A DNA stretch of 64,000 bases from Pedobacter psychrophilus (GTDB taxonomy: Bacteria > Bacteroidota > Bacteroidia > Sphingobacteriales > Sphingobacteriaceae): contig NZ_LWHJ01000011.1 in NCBI RefSeq assembly GCF_001652725.1, forward strand, positions 62,001 to 126,000. The letters run 5' to 3'. Under the pieces are notes generated by a model. The model saw only the letters and a list, made by a program, of their open reading frames with translations, was not told the DNA's origin and searched no databases. Position numbers and translations under genes: made by a program. Positions 38,707 to 47,892 of the stretch are shown in pieces (positions within the stretch are counted from its first letter, which is position 1; each line of letters opens with the position of its first letter).

Positions 38707-39395
38707 TTTTTATTTGTTTGATTATTATTTAAAATAAGTTGCCTGATACTTGCTAAATGTGAAAATAGAACAATAGGTACAATGCAAGCTGGTAGAAATA
38801 TAAATGGGAAATGGAGCACAGCAATATTTGGTTGTTCAAAGCCAAATTGTTGAATTTGTGTTGGCGCTGATAGCATTCCGTTTATCATGATATTGAGCAG
38901 AAGTCCAATACATAGCACATTCCAGCCGATTAGTATTGACTTGGTCAACTTGGGTTCTACAAATCCGAAATAGTAAACAAAAGGTGCGGTGATGCCTGAA
39001 ATTATATCAAAATTTCTACCTTCAAAAGTCATAAGTTGAGGCACCGCTTTGGCAATAAAAAGCCAATACAAAATCAGTTCAACAGGAATTCTTATTACGT
39101 GAATAATTGTAAGGGATTTCAAATCTAAACTATCAATAAACAGCACACCTCTTTTAGTGGTAAATTGAACAATGGTAAATACCAATGGTGGTAATAAGAG
39201 AAATGGAAATCTTGGCGGTATAGAATTGGTTAAAGTATAGAAACCCAAAATTCCAATTACAGATTGAACGGTAATCCAAATAGAGAGAAGCACAATAAAT
39301 CCTTTAGATTTTTTAGTGGCTCTATAAAACAAATAGAGTGTTGCAAAAATTGTTAAGCTGAAAGCAGCATAAACATAAAAAGGGATATTTTCCAT
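38703..39395 (-). CDS. multi-pass membrane protein of unknown function
   Basis: This is a protein of about 230 residues with around seven hydrophobic helices, starting at ATG 39395 (MENIPFYVYAAFSL). The frame is open 11 codons further upstream, but that part is polar and the internal Met gives a normal membrane N-terminus. It overlaps the following NmrA-like gene by 4 bp. No family was recognised. It lies between a Crp/Fnr regulator and a redox-type protein on the same strand, so regulation by that regulator is plausible. Confidence 0.6.
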   Translation of the reverse strand: MENIPFYVYAAFSLTIFATLYLFYRATKKSKGFIVLLSIWITVQSVIGILGFYTLTNSIPPRFPFLLLPPLVFTIVQFTTKRGVLFIDSLDLKSLTIIHVIRIPVELILYWLFIAKAVPQLMTFEGRNFDIISGITAPFVYYFGFVEPKLTKSILIGWNVLCIGLLLNIMINGMLSAPTQIQQFGFEQPNIAVLHFPFIFLPACIVPIVLFSHLASIRQLILNNNQTNKK

Positions 39396-39476
39396 CTGCA
39401 AATAAAATTTATTACTGCAAAGGAACACCGAGCAGATTTTATTCTGTACGACAAATGGCGTAAAATAAAATGAGGA

Positions 39477-40064
39477 TTATTTTTTTGTAGAGTTTAACCT
39501 TATTCGATTGAGCGTTCGCTCACTAACCCCAAGATAAGAAGCAATATGTTTAAGCTGAGCATACTGAAATATATCCCGATTAGCTTTCATAAGTTGTAAA
39601 TATCTTTCTTCTGCACTTAGATTTATCATTGCCAATGTTCTTTGTTTATAGGCTACAAACTCAGTAACTATCATTTGTCGTCCAAACTCTCTGAACTCTG
39701 GAACAGTGTGAAATAGAGTATTTAATTTTTCAAAAGTTGTGAAGTAACCTATACATTTTGTTAAAGCTTGTATGTTTTCAGTTGATGGATTATGGAGAAA
39801 AAAAGAAGATGCATCAAAAACAATTCTTCCTTGTGGATAAAAGTATGTAGTTACTTCGTTTCCATCCGTATCATATGTATATACTCTTAAAAAACCTTCT
39901 GAAAGAAAAAAGTAATCACTAATTTTTCCGCTTTTGAGCAAATGATCATTCTTCTCAAAGCTTCTTTCCTCAAATTGGTCAGCAATTTTTAACAATGCTT
40001 CTCTATCCACCGAAATATTTGGAATATTCTTTTTGAGAAAATTTAATAAAGACTCTTTCTCCAC
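39477..40064 (-). CDS. Crp/Fnr family transcriptional regulator
   Basis: This 195-residue protein has a cyclic-nucleotide-binding-like beta-roll at the N-terminus (about residues 20-115; EKNDHLLKSGKISDYFFLSEGFLRVY, TYFYPQGRIVFDASSFF). A helix-turn-helix lies at the end (LKHIASYLGVSERTLNRIR, about 170-190). No Fnr-type cysteine cluster is present, so oxygen sensing by an iron-sulfur centre is unlikely. The effector is unknown. It is the first gene of a three-gene run with a membrane protein and an NmrA-like protein, its probable targets. Confidence 0.82.
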   Translation of the reverse strand: MEKESLLNFLKKNIPNISVDREALLKIADQFEERSFEKNDHLLKSGKISDYFFLSEGFLRVYTYDTDGNEVTTYFYPQGRIVFDASSFFLHNPSTENIQALTKCIGYFTTFEKLNTLFHTVPEFREFGRQMIVTEFVAYKQRTLAMINLSAEERYLQLMKANRDIFQYAQLKHIASYLGVSERTLNRIRLNSTKK

Positions 40065-40095
40065 TTTAAAGACTTTTTTTACGAGAATAATTAAA

Positions 40096-41505
40096 TCAAA
40101 TCTTAATCTTCAAAATAGCACCAATTGTTAATATACTAGATTTTAAACCGTTTAATTCTTTGATACTTTGTACAGTAACATTTTCAAATCTTTCTGCAAT
40201 AGAAATAAGTGTATCTCCTGCTTTAACCTTATAAGCCAATAAATCCGATTTTTTTTCAATTGGCTTTTTGACTTCTTCAATAGGTTTATTTACCACCAGC
40301 TTTTGTCCGATAGAAATGGTATAGTTTGGTAAATTGTTCCATACCTTAATATCCTGTACTTCTACTCTATAATTATCAGCTATTCTATTAAGGTTTTCAC
40401 CTTGTTTTACGGTATGAGTTATAGTTTTAAAAGGTTTTGTGGGCTGCTGAATTACATTCACAATTTTAATGCTTTCATCTTCATCAGCATTTAATGCATC
40501 AAAAAAGTTTGTATAATCTGTATAAGTTAATTTTGGGATAATTAATCTTTTTGGATTTTCTTTAGTGCCATTAATCAACAGTTTTTTATAAGATGGATTT
40601 AGATTTTGGATATCATTAGCTTCCAAATTTAAAGCTGAAGCAATTTTATCAAACGATATAAATTTGTTTACATAAACAGAATCTGTTTTTAAAATATTTT
40701 CATTAATGAGTTTAATTTGGGAATGCTTACCATAATAATTCATGATGTAATTTGCAGCTATAAAAGCTGGTACATAGTTTCTAGTTTCGTTTGGCAAATA
40801 CCCCTGAATTTCCCAAAAACTTCTGGCACCACCAGCTTTCGATATAGCTCTAGTTACATTTCCTTTACCACAATTATAAGATGCCAAAGCCAATAACCAA
40901 TCGCCAAGTTCGTTATAAGAATCCCTTAAATAAGCTGCCGCGGCATAACTAGCAGCAATTGGATCTTTTCGGTCATCAACATAATTATCAATATTTAAAC
41001 CATATACCCTACCTGTAGTGTACATAAACTGCCACATACCCGTTGCTCCAACTCGTGAAACCGCCATTGGATTCATGGAAGATTCTATGATTGGTAAATA
41101 TTTAAATTCCTGAGGAACATGATAGGCCGCTAAGGCTTTCTCGAAAATTGGGAAATAGTATTTACCCAAATTTATCATGTGTCCAACTTCTTCGTTTCTC
41201 TTTGTTAAAAAAACATCAATATAGGTTTGTACATAAGAATTATAGTCCATTGGCACTGTTGCGTTCAATGAATCTAAACGGTATTTATAGATTAAATTTG
41301 GATTGTATTTAAAAAGCTCTAATTGCAGGTTTAAATTAGCAGGATCAAAAATGGTATCTGTTTTAATTAAATTTTTAATGAGCTTTGCTTCTTTAGCGCT
41401 CAGCTTAATCTTTTTTGTGGTATCTAATTTGAATTTTTCTTTTGCCGAGATTGATAAGCTTATTAACAAAATTATACTCGTAATTAAGGCAATTGTTTTT
41501 TTCAT
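40096..41505 (-). CDS. mltD: membrane-bound lytic murein transglycosylase D
   Basis: This 469-residue exported protein has a signal peptide of about 21 residues. The lysozyme-like SLT domain has Glu141 in PIIESSMNP, then GATGMWQFMYTTGRVYGL and ASYNCGKGNVTRAI. Two LysM domains lie at the C-terminus (HTVKQGENLNRIADNY at about 365 and YKVKAGDTLISIAERF at about 425). It cleaves glycan strands to 1,6-anhydro ends in the periplasm. The domain order is that of MltD, with two LysM repeats. Confidence 0.9.
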   Translation of the reverse strand: MKKTIALITSIILLISLSISAKEKFKLDTTKKIKLSAKEAKLIKNLIKTDTIFDPANLNLQLELFKYNPNLIYKYRLDSLNATVPMDYNSYVQTYIDVFLTKRNEEVGHMINLGKYYFPIFEKALAAYHVPQEFKYLPIIESSMNPMAVSRVGATGMWQFMYTTGRVYGLNIDNYVDDRKDPIAASYAAAAYLRDSYNELGDWLLALASYNCGKGNVTRAISKAGGARSFWEIQGYLPNETRNYVPAFIAANYIMNYYGKHSQIKLINENILKTDSVYVNKFISFDKIASALNLEANDIQNLNPSYKKLLINGTKENPKRLIIPKLTYTDYTNFFDALNADEDESIKIVNVIQQPTKPFKTITHTVKQGENLNRIADNYRVEVQDIKVWNNLPNYTISIGQKLVVNKPIEEVKKPIEKKSDLLAYKVKAGDTLISIAERFENVTVQSIKELNGLKSSILTIGAILKIKI

Positions 41506-41543
41506 AATTTCAAATTTTAATCCAAGCTAAAACCAAGAATAAA

Positions 41544-42977
41544 TTAACGATAAAGGTTTTTAGCAAAAGCTAACAAGTTTTCTTCCTTAAATCTTTTTCC
41601 TATAACCTGCATTCCTATAGGTAATCCAGCTTTATTTTTTCCTGACGGTATTGATATTGCAGGTAAGCCAGCTAACGAAGCTCCAACGGTAAAAATGTCT
41701 GCTAAGTACATTACCACCGGATCAGTTATTTCTTCGCCGATATTAAAAGCGGGAGTAGGAGTGGTAGGAGTGATAATGAAATCATAATTTTCTAAAATAT
41801 GATCCATTTTTTCTTTAATTAAACGTCTGGCTTTTTGTGCTTTAGAATAATAGGCGTCATAATATCCTGCGCTCAATACAAAAGTGCCTAACATAATTCT
41901 TCTTTTAACTTCTTCTCCAAATCCTTCTGATCTAGATTTTTTGTAGGTGCTCATCAAATCTGTAGCATCAGGACTACGATAACCATAATGAACGCCATCA
42001 TATCTTGCTAAATTAGAGGAAGCTTCCGCCGTAGTTAAAATATAATAGGTAGCAACAACGTAGTCTAAAAACTCAAAAGAAACAGGTTCTACAGTATGAC
42101 CTTCATCTTTTAATTTCTGTATTTGTGATAATATATTGTCTTTTATTTCAGGGTCTAAACCGTCAGAATGCAAAGTTTCTTCTATATAAGCAATTTTCTT
42201 TTTGCTCTTATCATCCAATAGTTTAGAATATTCTGGGACTTTTAAATTCGAAGAAGCAGAATCATGAACATCGTTTCCAGCAATTACTTCCAAAATTAAA
42301 GCTGCATCTTCTACAGATTTTGTAATAGGGCCTACCTGATCAAATGAAGAAGCATAAGCAACAACACCATATCGGGAGACTCTTGAATAGGTTGGTTTAA
42401 GTCCAACAACGCCGCAAAATGCTGCCGGCTGTCTAATAGAGCCGCCAGTATCAGATGCCAGAGAAGCAAAACATAAATCGGCTTGTACAGCAACGGCAGA
42501 ACCGCCAGAAGATCCACCAGAAACTTTGGTTTCGTCTGCAAAATTTTTAACAGGACCAAAAAAGCTAGTTTCATTAGATGCTCCCATTGCAAATTCATCA
42601 CAATTTAGGCGTCCAATGATAATGGCATCTTCTTGCAAAATTCGCTTGGTAACAGTTGCGGAGTATACAGCGTGATAACCTTTTAAGATTTTTGAAGAGG
42701 CAGTCATCTCATGGCCTTTAAAAGAAATATTGTCTTTTAAACCAATAATCATCCCAGCTAATTTCCCCGCTGTACCAATATCAATTTTTTTTTGTATTTC
42801 TTCTGCTCTTAATAATGCTTCTACTTTAAAAACTTCTAAAAAAGCATTTAGGTGTGCAAATTTTTCTATCCTTTCACAATAATATTCAATAAGGTCAACC
42901 ACTTTTAACTGACCAGTTTTTAATGCTGATTGTAAATCGGAAAATTTAGTATAGGATTGGATTTTTTCTGTAATCAT
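41544..42977 (-). CDS. gatA: aspartyl/glutamyl-tRNA amidotransferase subunit A
   Basis: This 477-residue amidase subunit frees ammonia from glutamine for Gln-tRNA or Asn-tRNA formation. The catalytic triad is visible as Lys81 (GLKDNIS), Ser156 (in GGSSGGS) and Ser180 (SDTGGSIRQPA). The length is normal. glnS is also in this window (62136), so tRNA-Gln can be charged directly, and GatA may serve mainly Asn-tRNA or be redundant. gatB and gatC are not next to it. Confidence 0.93.
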   Translation of the reverse strand: MITEKIQSYTKFSDLQSALKTGQLKVVDLIEYYCERIEKFAHLNAFLEVFKVEALLRAEEIQKKIDIGTAGKLAGMIIGLKDNISFKGHEMTASSKILKGYHAVYSATVTKRILQEDAIIIGRLNCDEFAMGASNETSFFGPVKNFADETKVSGGSSGGSAVAVQADLCFASLASDTGGSIRQPAAFCGVVGLKPTYSRVSRYGVVAYASSFDQVGPITKSVEDAALILEVIAGNDVHDSASSNLKVPEYSKLLDDKSKKKIAYIEETLHSDGLDPEIKDNILSQIQKLKDEGHTVEPVSFEFLDYVVATYYILTTAEASSNLARYDGVHYGYRSPDATDLMSTYKKSRSEGFGEEVKRRIMLGTFVLSAGYYDAYYSKAQKARRLIKEKMDHILENYDFIITPTTPTPAFNIGEEITDPVVMYLADIFTVGASLAGLPAISIPSGKNKAGLPIGMQVIGKRFKEENLLAFAKNLYR

Positions 42978-42989
42978 TATATAAAAGAA

Positions 42990-43032
42990 AACCTTGAATC
43001 CCCGAAATTAAGAATTTCAGCGGTTCAAGGTT
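42990..43032 (-). terminator. terminator between tatA and gatA (minus strand)
   Basis: On the minus strand AACCTTGAA pairs with TTCAAGGTT, with an inner GAAATT/AATTTC stem, followed by TTCTTTT. A smaller hairpin (AATCCTA/TAGGATT, 43038-43057) stands between it and the tatA stop. Confidence 0.75.
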
Positions 43033-43060
43033 AAAAGAATCCTAAATAAATAGGATTTAA

Positions 43061-43255
43061 TTACATATTTCTTGTTTTTTCGTCAGTTTTATCTAATGGC
43101 TTTTCGTATTCAGGTTTATCAACGCCACTTTGAGCATCTTTAAATTCCTTAACACCTTTTCCCATTCCTCTCATTAATTCTGGAATCTTTTTTCCGCCAA
43201 ATAGTAGCAATAAAGCTAATACGATTAAGATAATTTCTGGAGCACCTAAACCCAT
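43061..43255 (-). CDS. tatA: Sec-independent translocase protein TatA
   Basis: This 64-residue protein has one N-terminal membrane helix (APEIILIVLALLLLFG). The TatA hinge and amphipathic helix KKIPELMRGMGKGVKEFKDAQ follow, then a short polar tail. TatA oligomers form the passage for folded proteins in the Tat pathway. A second TatA-like gene lies 26 bp upstream; no tatC is in the window. Confidence 0.9.
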   Translation of the reverse strand: MGLGAPEIILIVLALLLLFGGKKIPELMRGMGKGVKEFKDAQSGVDKPEYEKPLDKTDEKTRNM

Positions 43256-43281
43256 CTTTTTATTTATTTAAATTGTGTGTA

Positions 43282-43614
43282 TTAATCTTGTTTTTCTTTG
43301 CTAGAAGAAACCTCAGTAACTGCTGGTATTGTAATTTCTTCATCTATAATAGAAGAAGTTTCAGTTTCTGAGGGTAATTCCTTTTGAACTATCTCTTCTC
43401 TTTTAAGTTCTTCATCAGCAGTAAGCTGATTGATGTTTCTATGAATTTCTCTTTTAACACCATCAGAAGCATCTTTAAATTCTCTAATTCCTTTACCTAA
43501 GCCTCTTGCTAATTCTGGTAGCTTTTCTCCACCAAAAAGCAATAATGCAGCAAACATTATTAAAACAACTTCTTGAGTGCCAAGATTTAAAAAAAGTAAA
43601 GTATGTAGAAACAT
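43282..43614 (-). CDS. TatA/TatB family translocase protein
   Basis: This 110-residue protein has an N-terminal helix (TQEVVLIMFAALLLFGG) with EKLPELARGLGKGIREFKDASDGVKREI, clearly related to the next gene. It has a longer acidic, Ser/Thr-rich tail of about 45 residues. The longer tail suggests a TatB-like role, but the conserved F-G hinge without the TatB Pro-Glu pattern leaves TatA or TatB open. It lies upstream of tatA on the same strand. Confidence 0.83.
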   Translation of the reverse strand: MFLHTLLFLNLGTQEVVLIMFAALLLFGGEKLPELARGLGKGIREFKDASDGVKREIHRNINQLTADEELKREEIVQKELPSETETSSIIDEEITIPAVTEVSSSKEKQD

Positions 43615-43704
43615 TTTTTGTATATGCTAAGCTGATTCAAATATAATTCTTTTATTTACTAAAATGATTAACGAGTTTATAATGATATTAGTTTTAAAAT
43701 TTTT

Positions 43705-44946
43705 TTAATTAGGTGCCAACCAATATTTTGGATCTTGTTCTTCCCTTGATTTGTAGATATGAAATTCTATTTCTGCTTGTCCATCAGCTGTTCCCAATGA
43801 TTGTTTTGTACTTACTTTTTGTCCTTTAGAAACATTTACCGAAGCTAAATTTTTATAAGCAGTAAAAAACTCACCATGTTTTACAATCACTACAGTTGAT
43901 CCCACGATATCAATTACTGTTGTAACCTGACCTTCAAAAACAGAACGAACCGAAGAACCTGGGTTTGTTTTAATGATCCAACCAGTATTATCAACTACAA
44001 CGTTCACGCCAATTTTTTGTCGACCTGCAAATTGTGTTACCACACCGTTTGCAACAGGCCATGGTAGTCTACCACGATTGCTTACAAAATCTGCAGATAA
44101 TTTTGCGGCTTCTGGAGTAGTATTTAAAACAGAACCGGTTTTAGCTGCTGGTGCTTCTTTACCTGCGGCTTTAGCTTTTGCTGCAGCAATTCTCGCTTCT
44201 TCTTCTGCCTTTATCCTTGCAATTTCTATTTCTTTTGCAATTGCTTGCCTAATGGCTCTATCCAATTGCTGTGCATCCCTTTGCTTTTTTGCTAAGTCTT
44301 GTTTTAATTTTTTTTCTTGGGATGTCAAGCTATTTACAGCCTTTGCTTGTTTATCTTGGGCAGAGCCTAAAGTTGTTTTTTCCTTTTCCTGATCGTTTAA
44401 AAGGTGATCTTTATCTAATTTATTTCTATTTAACTGAGATATTTTACCTTTTATAGAGCTTTGGGTATCTTCAATATATCTCGCTTGCTTCTGTCTGTAT
44501 TCGCCAAATTGTTGCAAATATTTCATCCGCTTGTAGGCTTGATTAAAATCTTTGGCTGCAAAGATGTACATCAATTTACTGTAAGAACCTTGATTTTTTT
44601 GTGCAAACCTGATCATGGCCGCATAATCTGATTTTAATTGAGCAAGCTGAGACTGTAAAGACCTTACCTGATTAACATTTTCGTTTATTTGGCCATCAAG
44701 TAAACGAATTTCAGAATTGATGGTGTTTATTTTTTCTTCTTTTAAGCGGATTTGGGCTCTCAAAAGATTCAATTGTTTTAAAGTAACCTTTTTATCTTTT
44801 GCAGTTTTATTTAAGATATTATTGGTCATTTCAATATCTTTATTTAATTGAGCTTTTCTCTTTTCCAGTTCAGATCTTGATTGCGAAAAAGCATGAACTC
44901 CAAAAAATACCAGTAAGAGAATTAAAATAGATTTGAAATACTTCAT
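43705..44946 (-). CDS. EnvC-like murein hydrolase activator (coiled coil plus M23 domain)
   Basis: This protein of about 413 residues starts at ATG 44946 (MKYFKSILILLLVFFGVHAFSQ, a signal peptide). Residues about 20-250 form a long charged coiled coil (RSELEKRKAQLNKDIEM onward). The C-terminus is a LytM/M23 domain (NRGRLPWPVANGVVTQFAGRQ to IEFHIYKSREEQDPKYWLAPN). The usual HxxxD metal ligands of active M23 enzymes appear degenerate (NVVVDNTG), as in EnvC, which activates amidases at division and does not cut by itself. It sits in an envelope-gene run on the minus strand. Confidence 0.83.
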   Translation of the reverse strand: MKYFKSILILLLVFFGVHAFSQSRSELEKRKAQLNKDIEMTNNILNKTAKDKKVTLKQLNLLRAQIRLKEEKINTINSEIRLLDGQINENVNQVRSLQSQLAQLKSDYAAMIRFAQKNQGSYSKLMYIFAAKDFNQAYKRMKYLQQFGEYRQKQARYIEDTQSSIKGKISQLNRNKLDKDHLLNDQEKEKTTLGSAQDKQAKAVNSLTSQEKKLKQDLAKKQRDAQQLDRAIRQAIAKEIEIARIKAEEEARIAAAKAKAAGKEAPAAKTGSVLNTTPEAAKLSADFVSNRGRLPWPVANGVVTQFAGRQKIGVNVVVDNTGWIIKTNPGSSVRSVFEGQVTTVIDIVGSTVVIVKHGEFFTAYKNLASVNVSKGQKVSTKQSLGTADGQAEIEFHIYKSREEQDPKYWLAPN

Positions 44947-44965
44947 TTTGGCAAAGGTATTTATT

Positions 44966-45739
44966 TTACTCAATCAGTGAAAATCTTTTAGGCACATTAA
45001 AGGGAAATTCTACAGGTTGGTCAATAAATGTTTTATCATAATCCATTATCAACTTCACATTTTTATCCTTTGCAATAGAAGTTAAAGAAATTGTTTTAGC
45101 AAATATTTGATTTAAGATTTCTTGAAAAGCGGTAATATTTACCTCTAATTTTTGTTGATTAATCTCTGAAATTAAAACAGTTGATTGAGGCTTTAATAAT
45201 TGATTTAAACCTATTTGGTAAACCATCTGATTGGTTTGTCCGGTTATAGTGGTAATATTTTCTTTTTGGTTTATAGCAATATTATCATTTAATACAAAAG
45301 GTAAACAATTGCCTACTAATACAGCTTCTAAGGCATTATAATCAATCTCGTTATTGCTGAATTTATGAATATAGTCAAACTGCTTTTTAATGTATTCGTT
45401 ATTTATACGATCCATAATTTTTAAACTGTCTGGGGTAATCATTGCTCTTGCTACTTCTACACCTGCGATATAGGTGATAGATGCCCAGATTGCTTCTCCT
45501 TTTTTAATTCTGATGTTAAGCGTAACATCAAAATTTTTATCGTTTATGGTAAGGTTTGTAGCTGCTTTTGTTGAAAATGTATTAAATGTTGCTTGTTTAG
45601 CCTCAATTTTAGAAAAGTTAGCTTTTACAATTTTATTATTAGTAGGTGGGACTGCAATAATGTTTTTTTTCGATTTACAGGAGAAAAGAAAAGCGACACA
45701 AAAAAGGAAGATTATTTTACTCAATATATTTTTTTTCAT
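44966..45739 (-). CDS. DUF4292-type outer membrane lipoprotein
   Basis: This is a lipoprotein of about 257 residues, starting at ATG 45739 (MKKNILSKIIFLFCVAFLFSC, lipobox Cys near residue 21). The mature part is beta-rich, with alternating strands that resemble LolA/LolB-like half barrels (NVTLNIRIKKGEAIWASITYIAGVEVARAMITPDSLKIMDRIN). This fits the Bacteroidota family DUF4292. Its start overlaps the end of the upstream TPR gene by 23 bp. A role in lipoprotein or lipid handling is only a structural guess. Confidence 0.72.
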   Translation of the reverse strand: MKKNILSKIIFLFCVAFLFSCKSKKNIIAVPPTNNKIVKANFSKIEAKQATFNTFSTKAATNLTINDKNFDVTLNIRIKKGEAIWASITYIAGVEVARAMITPDSLKIMDRINNEYIKKQFDYIHKFSNNEIDYNALEAVLVGNCLPFVLNDNIAINQKENITTITGQTNQMVYQIGLNQLLKPQSTVLISEINQQKLEVNITAFQEILNQIFAKTISLTSIAKDKNVKLIMDYDKTFIDQPVEFPFNVPKRFSLIE

Positions 45740-47453
45740 TAATTTTTTTCTGAAGGAGATCATTGTTACTGTTTATTTGCAAACTTTTTTTCCAGTTGAT
45801 TAAAGCATTATTTACATCGCCTTGCTTAAATAAAATATCTCCTAAATGTTCAAACTGAGTTGCACTATTTGGATTGTTCTTAATTGCTTTCTGCATCCAA
45901 TCTTTTGCAGCATCATACTTTTTTAATTTGAAAAGTATCCAGGCGTAAGTGTCTTCAAAAGCTGCATTATTGGGTTCTAACTGATTTGATAAATCCGACA
46001 TTTTCTCGGCTTTAGCCAAATCTTCATTCCTTAACGATAAATAGTAAGCATAATTATTTAAGGTATAAGTGTTTTTTGGCTCAATGATTAATGCCTCATT
46101 GTAAGCGATAACAGATTCTTTATATTTTTTTTCTGCTTGATAAGCATCTCCAAGCCCGCTAAATATTTGGGCTTTTATCCCTAAATTATCAATATCAAAA
46201 TTAAGTGCATTGTTAAAATAGCTAATGGCTTTTTTTGCATTTCCCTCTTGTAAATAGCCAAAACCCGTATAAAAATATAAGGCATATTGATTTGGGAAAT
46301 AAGATAATGCTTCCTCGCCTTTGGCAATTAATAATTTGCCATCATTTAAAAATAGCTGAATTCTTAATAGCTGATCCCATATAGCGTAGATGTTTTTATT
46401 TAATTCTAACGCCTTTTCGTATTGGGTTTGCGCAGGTTTATAATCTTGTTTTTGGTAAAGAACATCACCATATAAAGAAAATGATTTTGGGTCTATGGAA
46501 TGAACTTGGGTAAGGATTAATGAAAGTTCTTCCGCTCTATTTAAAGCAGTTGGGTTAGGAAAAGCATCAAAATATTTAATGATTATTTTAACCTTTTGGT
46601 CGATGTTTAAACTTTCTTGCTTGAATGCTGCTTTAATCTCTTCATAAGCTTGTTCTGGTTTTTTCTGTGATTCTAATATTTGCGCAATCGCAATTCTTGT
46701 GAAAGGATTGTTTTCATCAAGCTCTTTTGCTTTTTGGTAAACAGTCAGAGCTTCATCTGTCATTTGATTTGAAAAGTATAAATCGCCTAAAAAAAGATAA
46801 TATCTAACATCTGATGGATTATTCTTTATAAGCTGTTCCAAATCGGCGGAAGCCTTGGTAATATTTCCCTTTTTTAAATAAATGCGTTGCCTGCCTTGTA
46901 AAACTTGATCTGTTAAACCTACTTTTTGCTCTAATTTATTATAAAGCGTTAAAGATTCATCAGGTTTACCCATCATAAAAAGCGCATTTGCCTTATCAAA
47001 TTGGTATTCTATTTTATCTGGAGCTAGTTTTACTAATTCATTTAATGCATAATCTAATAATAGAAAATCTTGCTGTTGCTGATAAATATTAGCGTTTAAT
47101 AGCCAATACCATTCGTTATCGGTTTTTATGGTAACCGCTTTTTGAGCAAAATTTTTAGCTTGTGTTAAATCTCCTTTTTTAAAATAAATAAGCGCTAGTT
47201 CATAAAAAGCATTATGGTTAGCGGGATCTATTTGTAATATTTGATTAAAATAGTCTACAGCTAAGGTTTGATTTTGAACTACTTTTTCTCTTAAACCCGA
47301 GTAAAAAAGTTGGGTTACTTTATTGCTATCTTCGGTACTAAGTTGTTTACCGCTAACAATAACGATTTCTTGTTTAGGAGTTTTGTTTTTTTGTGCTAAA
47401 ACAGAAAATCCGGATAGGAAAAATAAATAAAATAGGATTTTCTGTTTGCTCAT
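45717..47453 (-). CDS. tetratricopeptide repeat protein, exported
   Basis: This protein of about 578 residues starts at ATG 47453 (MSKQKILFYLFFLSGFSVLAQ, a signal peptide). At least ten TPR units cover residues about 45-560 (examples: ANHNAFYELALIYFKKGDLTQAKNFAQKAV, and NPNSATQFEHLGDILFKQGDVNNALINWKKSL near the end). TPR arrays mediate protein contacts. It lies between dut and the DUF4292 lipoprotein, overlapping the latter, in a conserved Bacteroidota envelope cluster. The exact role is unknown. Confidence 0.8.
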   Translation of the reverse strand: MSKQKILFYLFFLSGFSVLAQKNKTPKQEIVIVSGKQLSTEDSNKVTQLFYSGLREKVVQNQTLAVDYFNQILQIDPANHNAFYELALIYFKKGDLTQAKNFAQKAVTIKTDNEWYWLLNANIYQQQQDFLLLDYALNELVKLAPDKIEYQFDKANALFMMGKPDESLTLYNKLEQKVGLTDQVLQGRQRIYLKKGNITKASADLEQLIKNNPSDVRYYLFLGDLYFSNQMTDEALTVYQKAKELDENNPFTRIAIAQILESQKKPEQAYEEIKAAFKQESLNIDQKVKIIIKYFDAFPNPTALNRAEELSLILTQVHSIDPKSFSLYGDVLYQKQDYKPAQTQYEKALELNKNIYAIWDQLLRIQLFLNDGKLLIAKGEEALSYFPNQYALYFYTGFGYLQEGNAKKAISYFNNALNFDIDNLGIKAQIFSGLGDAYQAEKKYKESVIAYNEALIIEPKNTYTLNNYAYYLSLRNEDLAKAEKMSDLSNQLEPNNAAFEDTYAWILFKLKKYDAAKDWMQKAIKNNPNSATQFEHLGDILFKQGDVNNALINWKKSLQINSNNDLLQKKINEKKYIE

Positions 47454-47457
47454 ATTA

Positions 47458-47892
47458 TTATTTAATGCCAGTATGTCCGTAACCACCAGCACCACGCACT
47501 GTTTCAGATAAAGATTCTACTGCTATAAATTCTACAGTTTCATGCTTTGCAATTATCATTTGTGCAATGCGTTCCCCATCTTTTATGGTAAAGTCTTCAT
47601 TAGATAAATTAACCAGCAGTATTCCTATTTCACCACGATAATCTGCATCAATAGTTCCTGGTGAGTTTACAATACTGATTCCATGTTTATAAGCTAAACC
47701 GCTTCGTGGTCTAATTTGCGCTTCGTAGCCTAATGGTAACTCAATGGATAAACCAGTAGGAATTAACTTCCTCTCTAAGGGTTTTAAAACCACTTCCTCG
47801 TTTAAGTTTGCCCTTAAATCCATGCCGGCAGATGCTTCTGTGCTGTAACTTGGTAGTGGGTGTTTTGATTTATTGATGATATTAATCTTCAT
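47458..47892 (-). CDS. dut: dUTP diphosphatase
   Basis: This 144-residue trimeric dUTPase hydrolyses dUTP to dUMP, keeping uracil out of DNA. Its motifs are in order: AGMDLRA (about residue 23), [11 protein letters not shown] (about 62-72), [14 protein letters not shown] (about 77-90), ERIAQMII (about 105), and the C-terminal arm [10 protein letters not shown] (about 132-141). The start overlaps the flippase stop by 4 bp (ATGA), so translation is coupled. Confidence 0.95.
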   Translation of the reverse strand: MKINIINKSKHPLPSYSTEASAGMDLRANLNEEVVLKPLERKLIPTGLSIELPLGYEAQIRPRSGLAYKHGISIVNSPGTIDADYRGEIGILLVNLSNEDFTIKDGERIAQMIIAKHETVEFIAVESLSETVRGAGGYGHTGIK

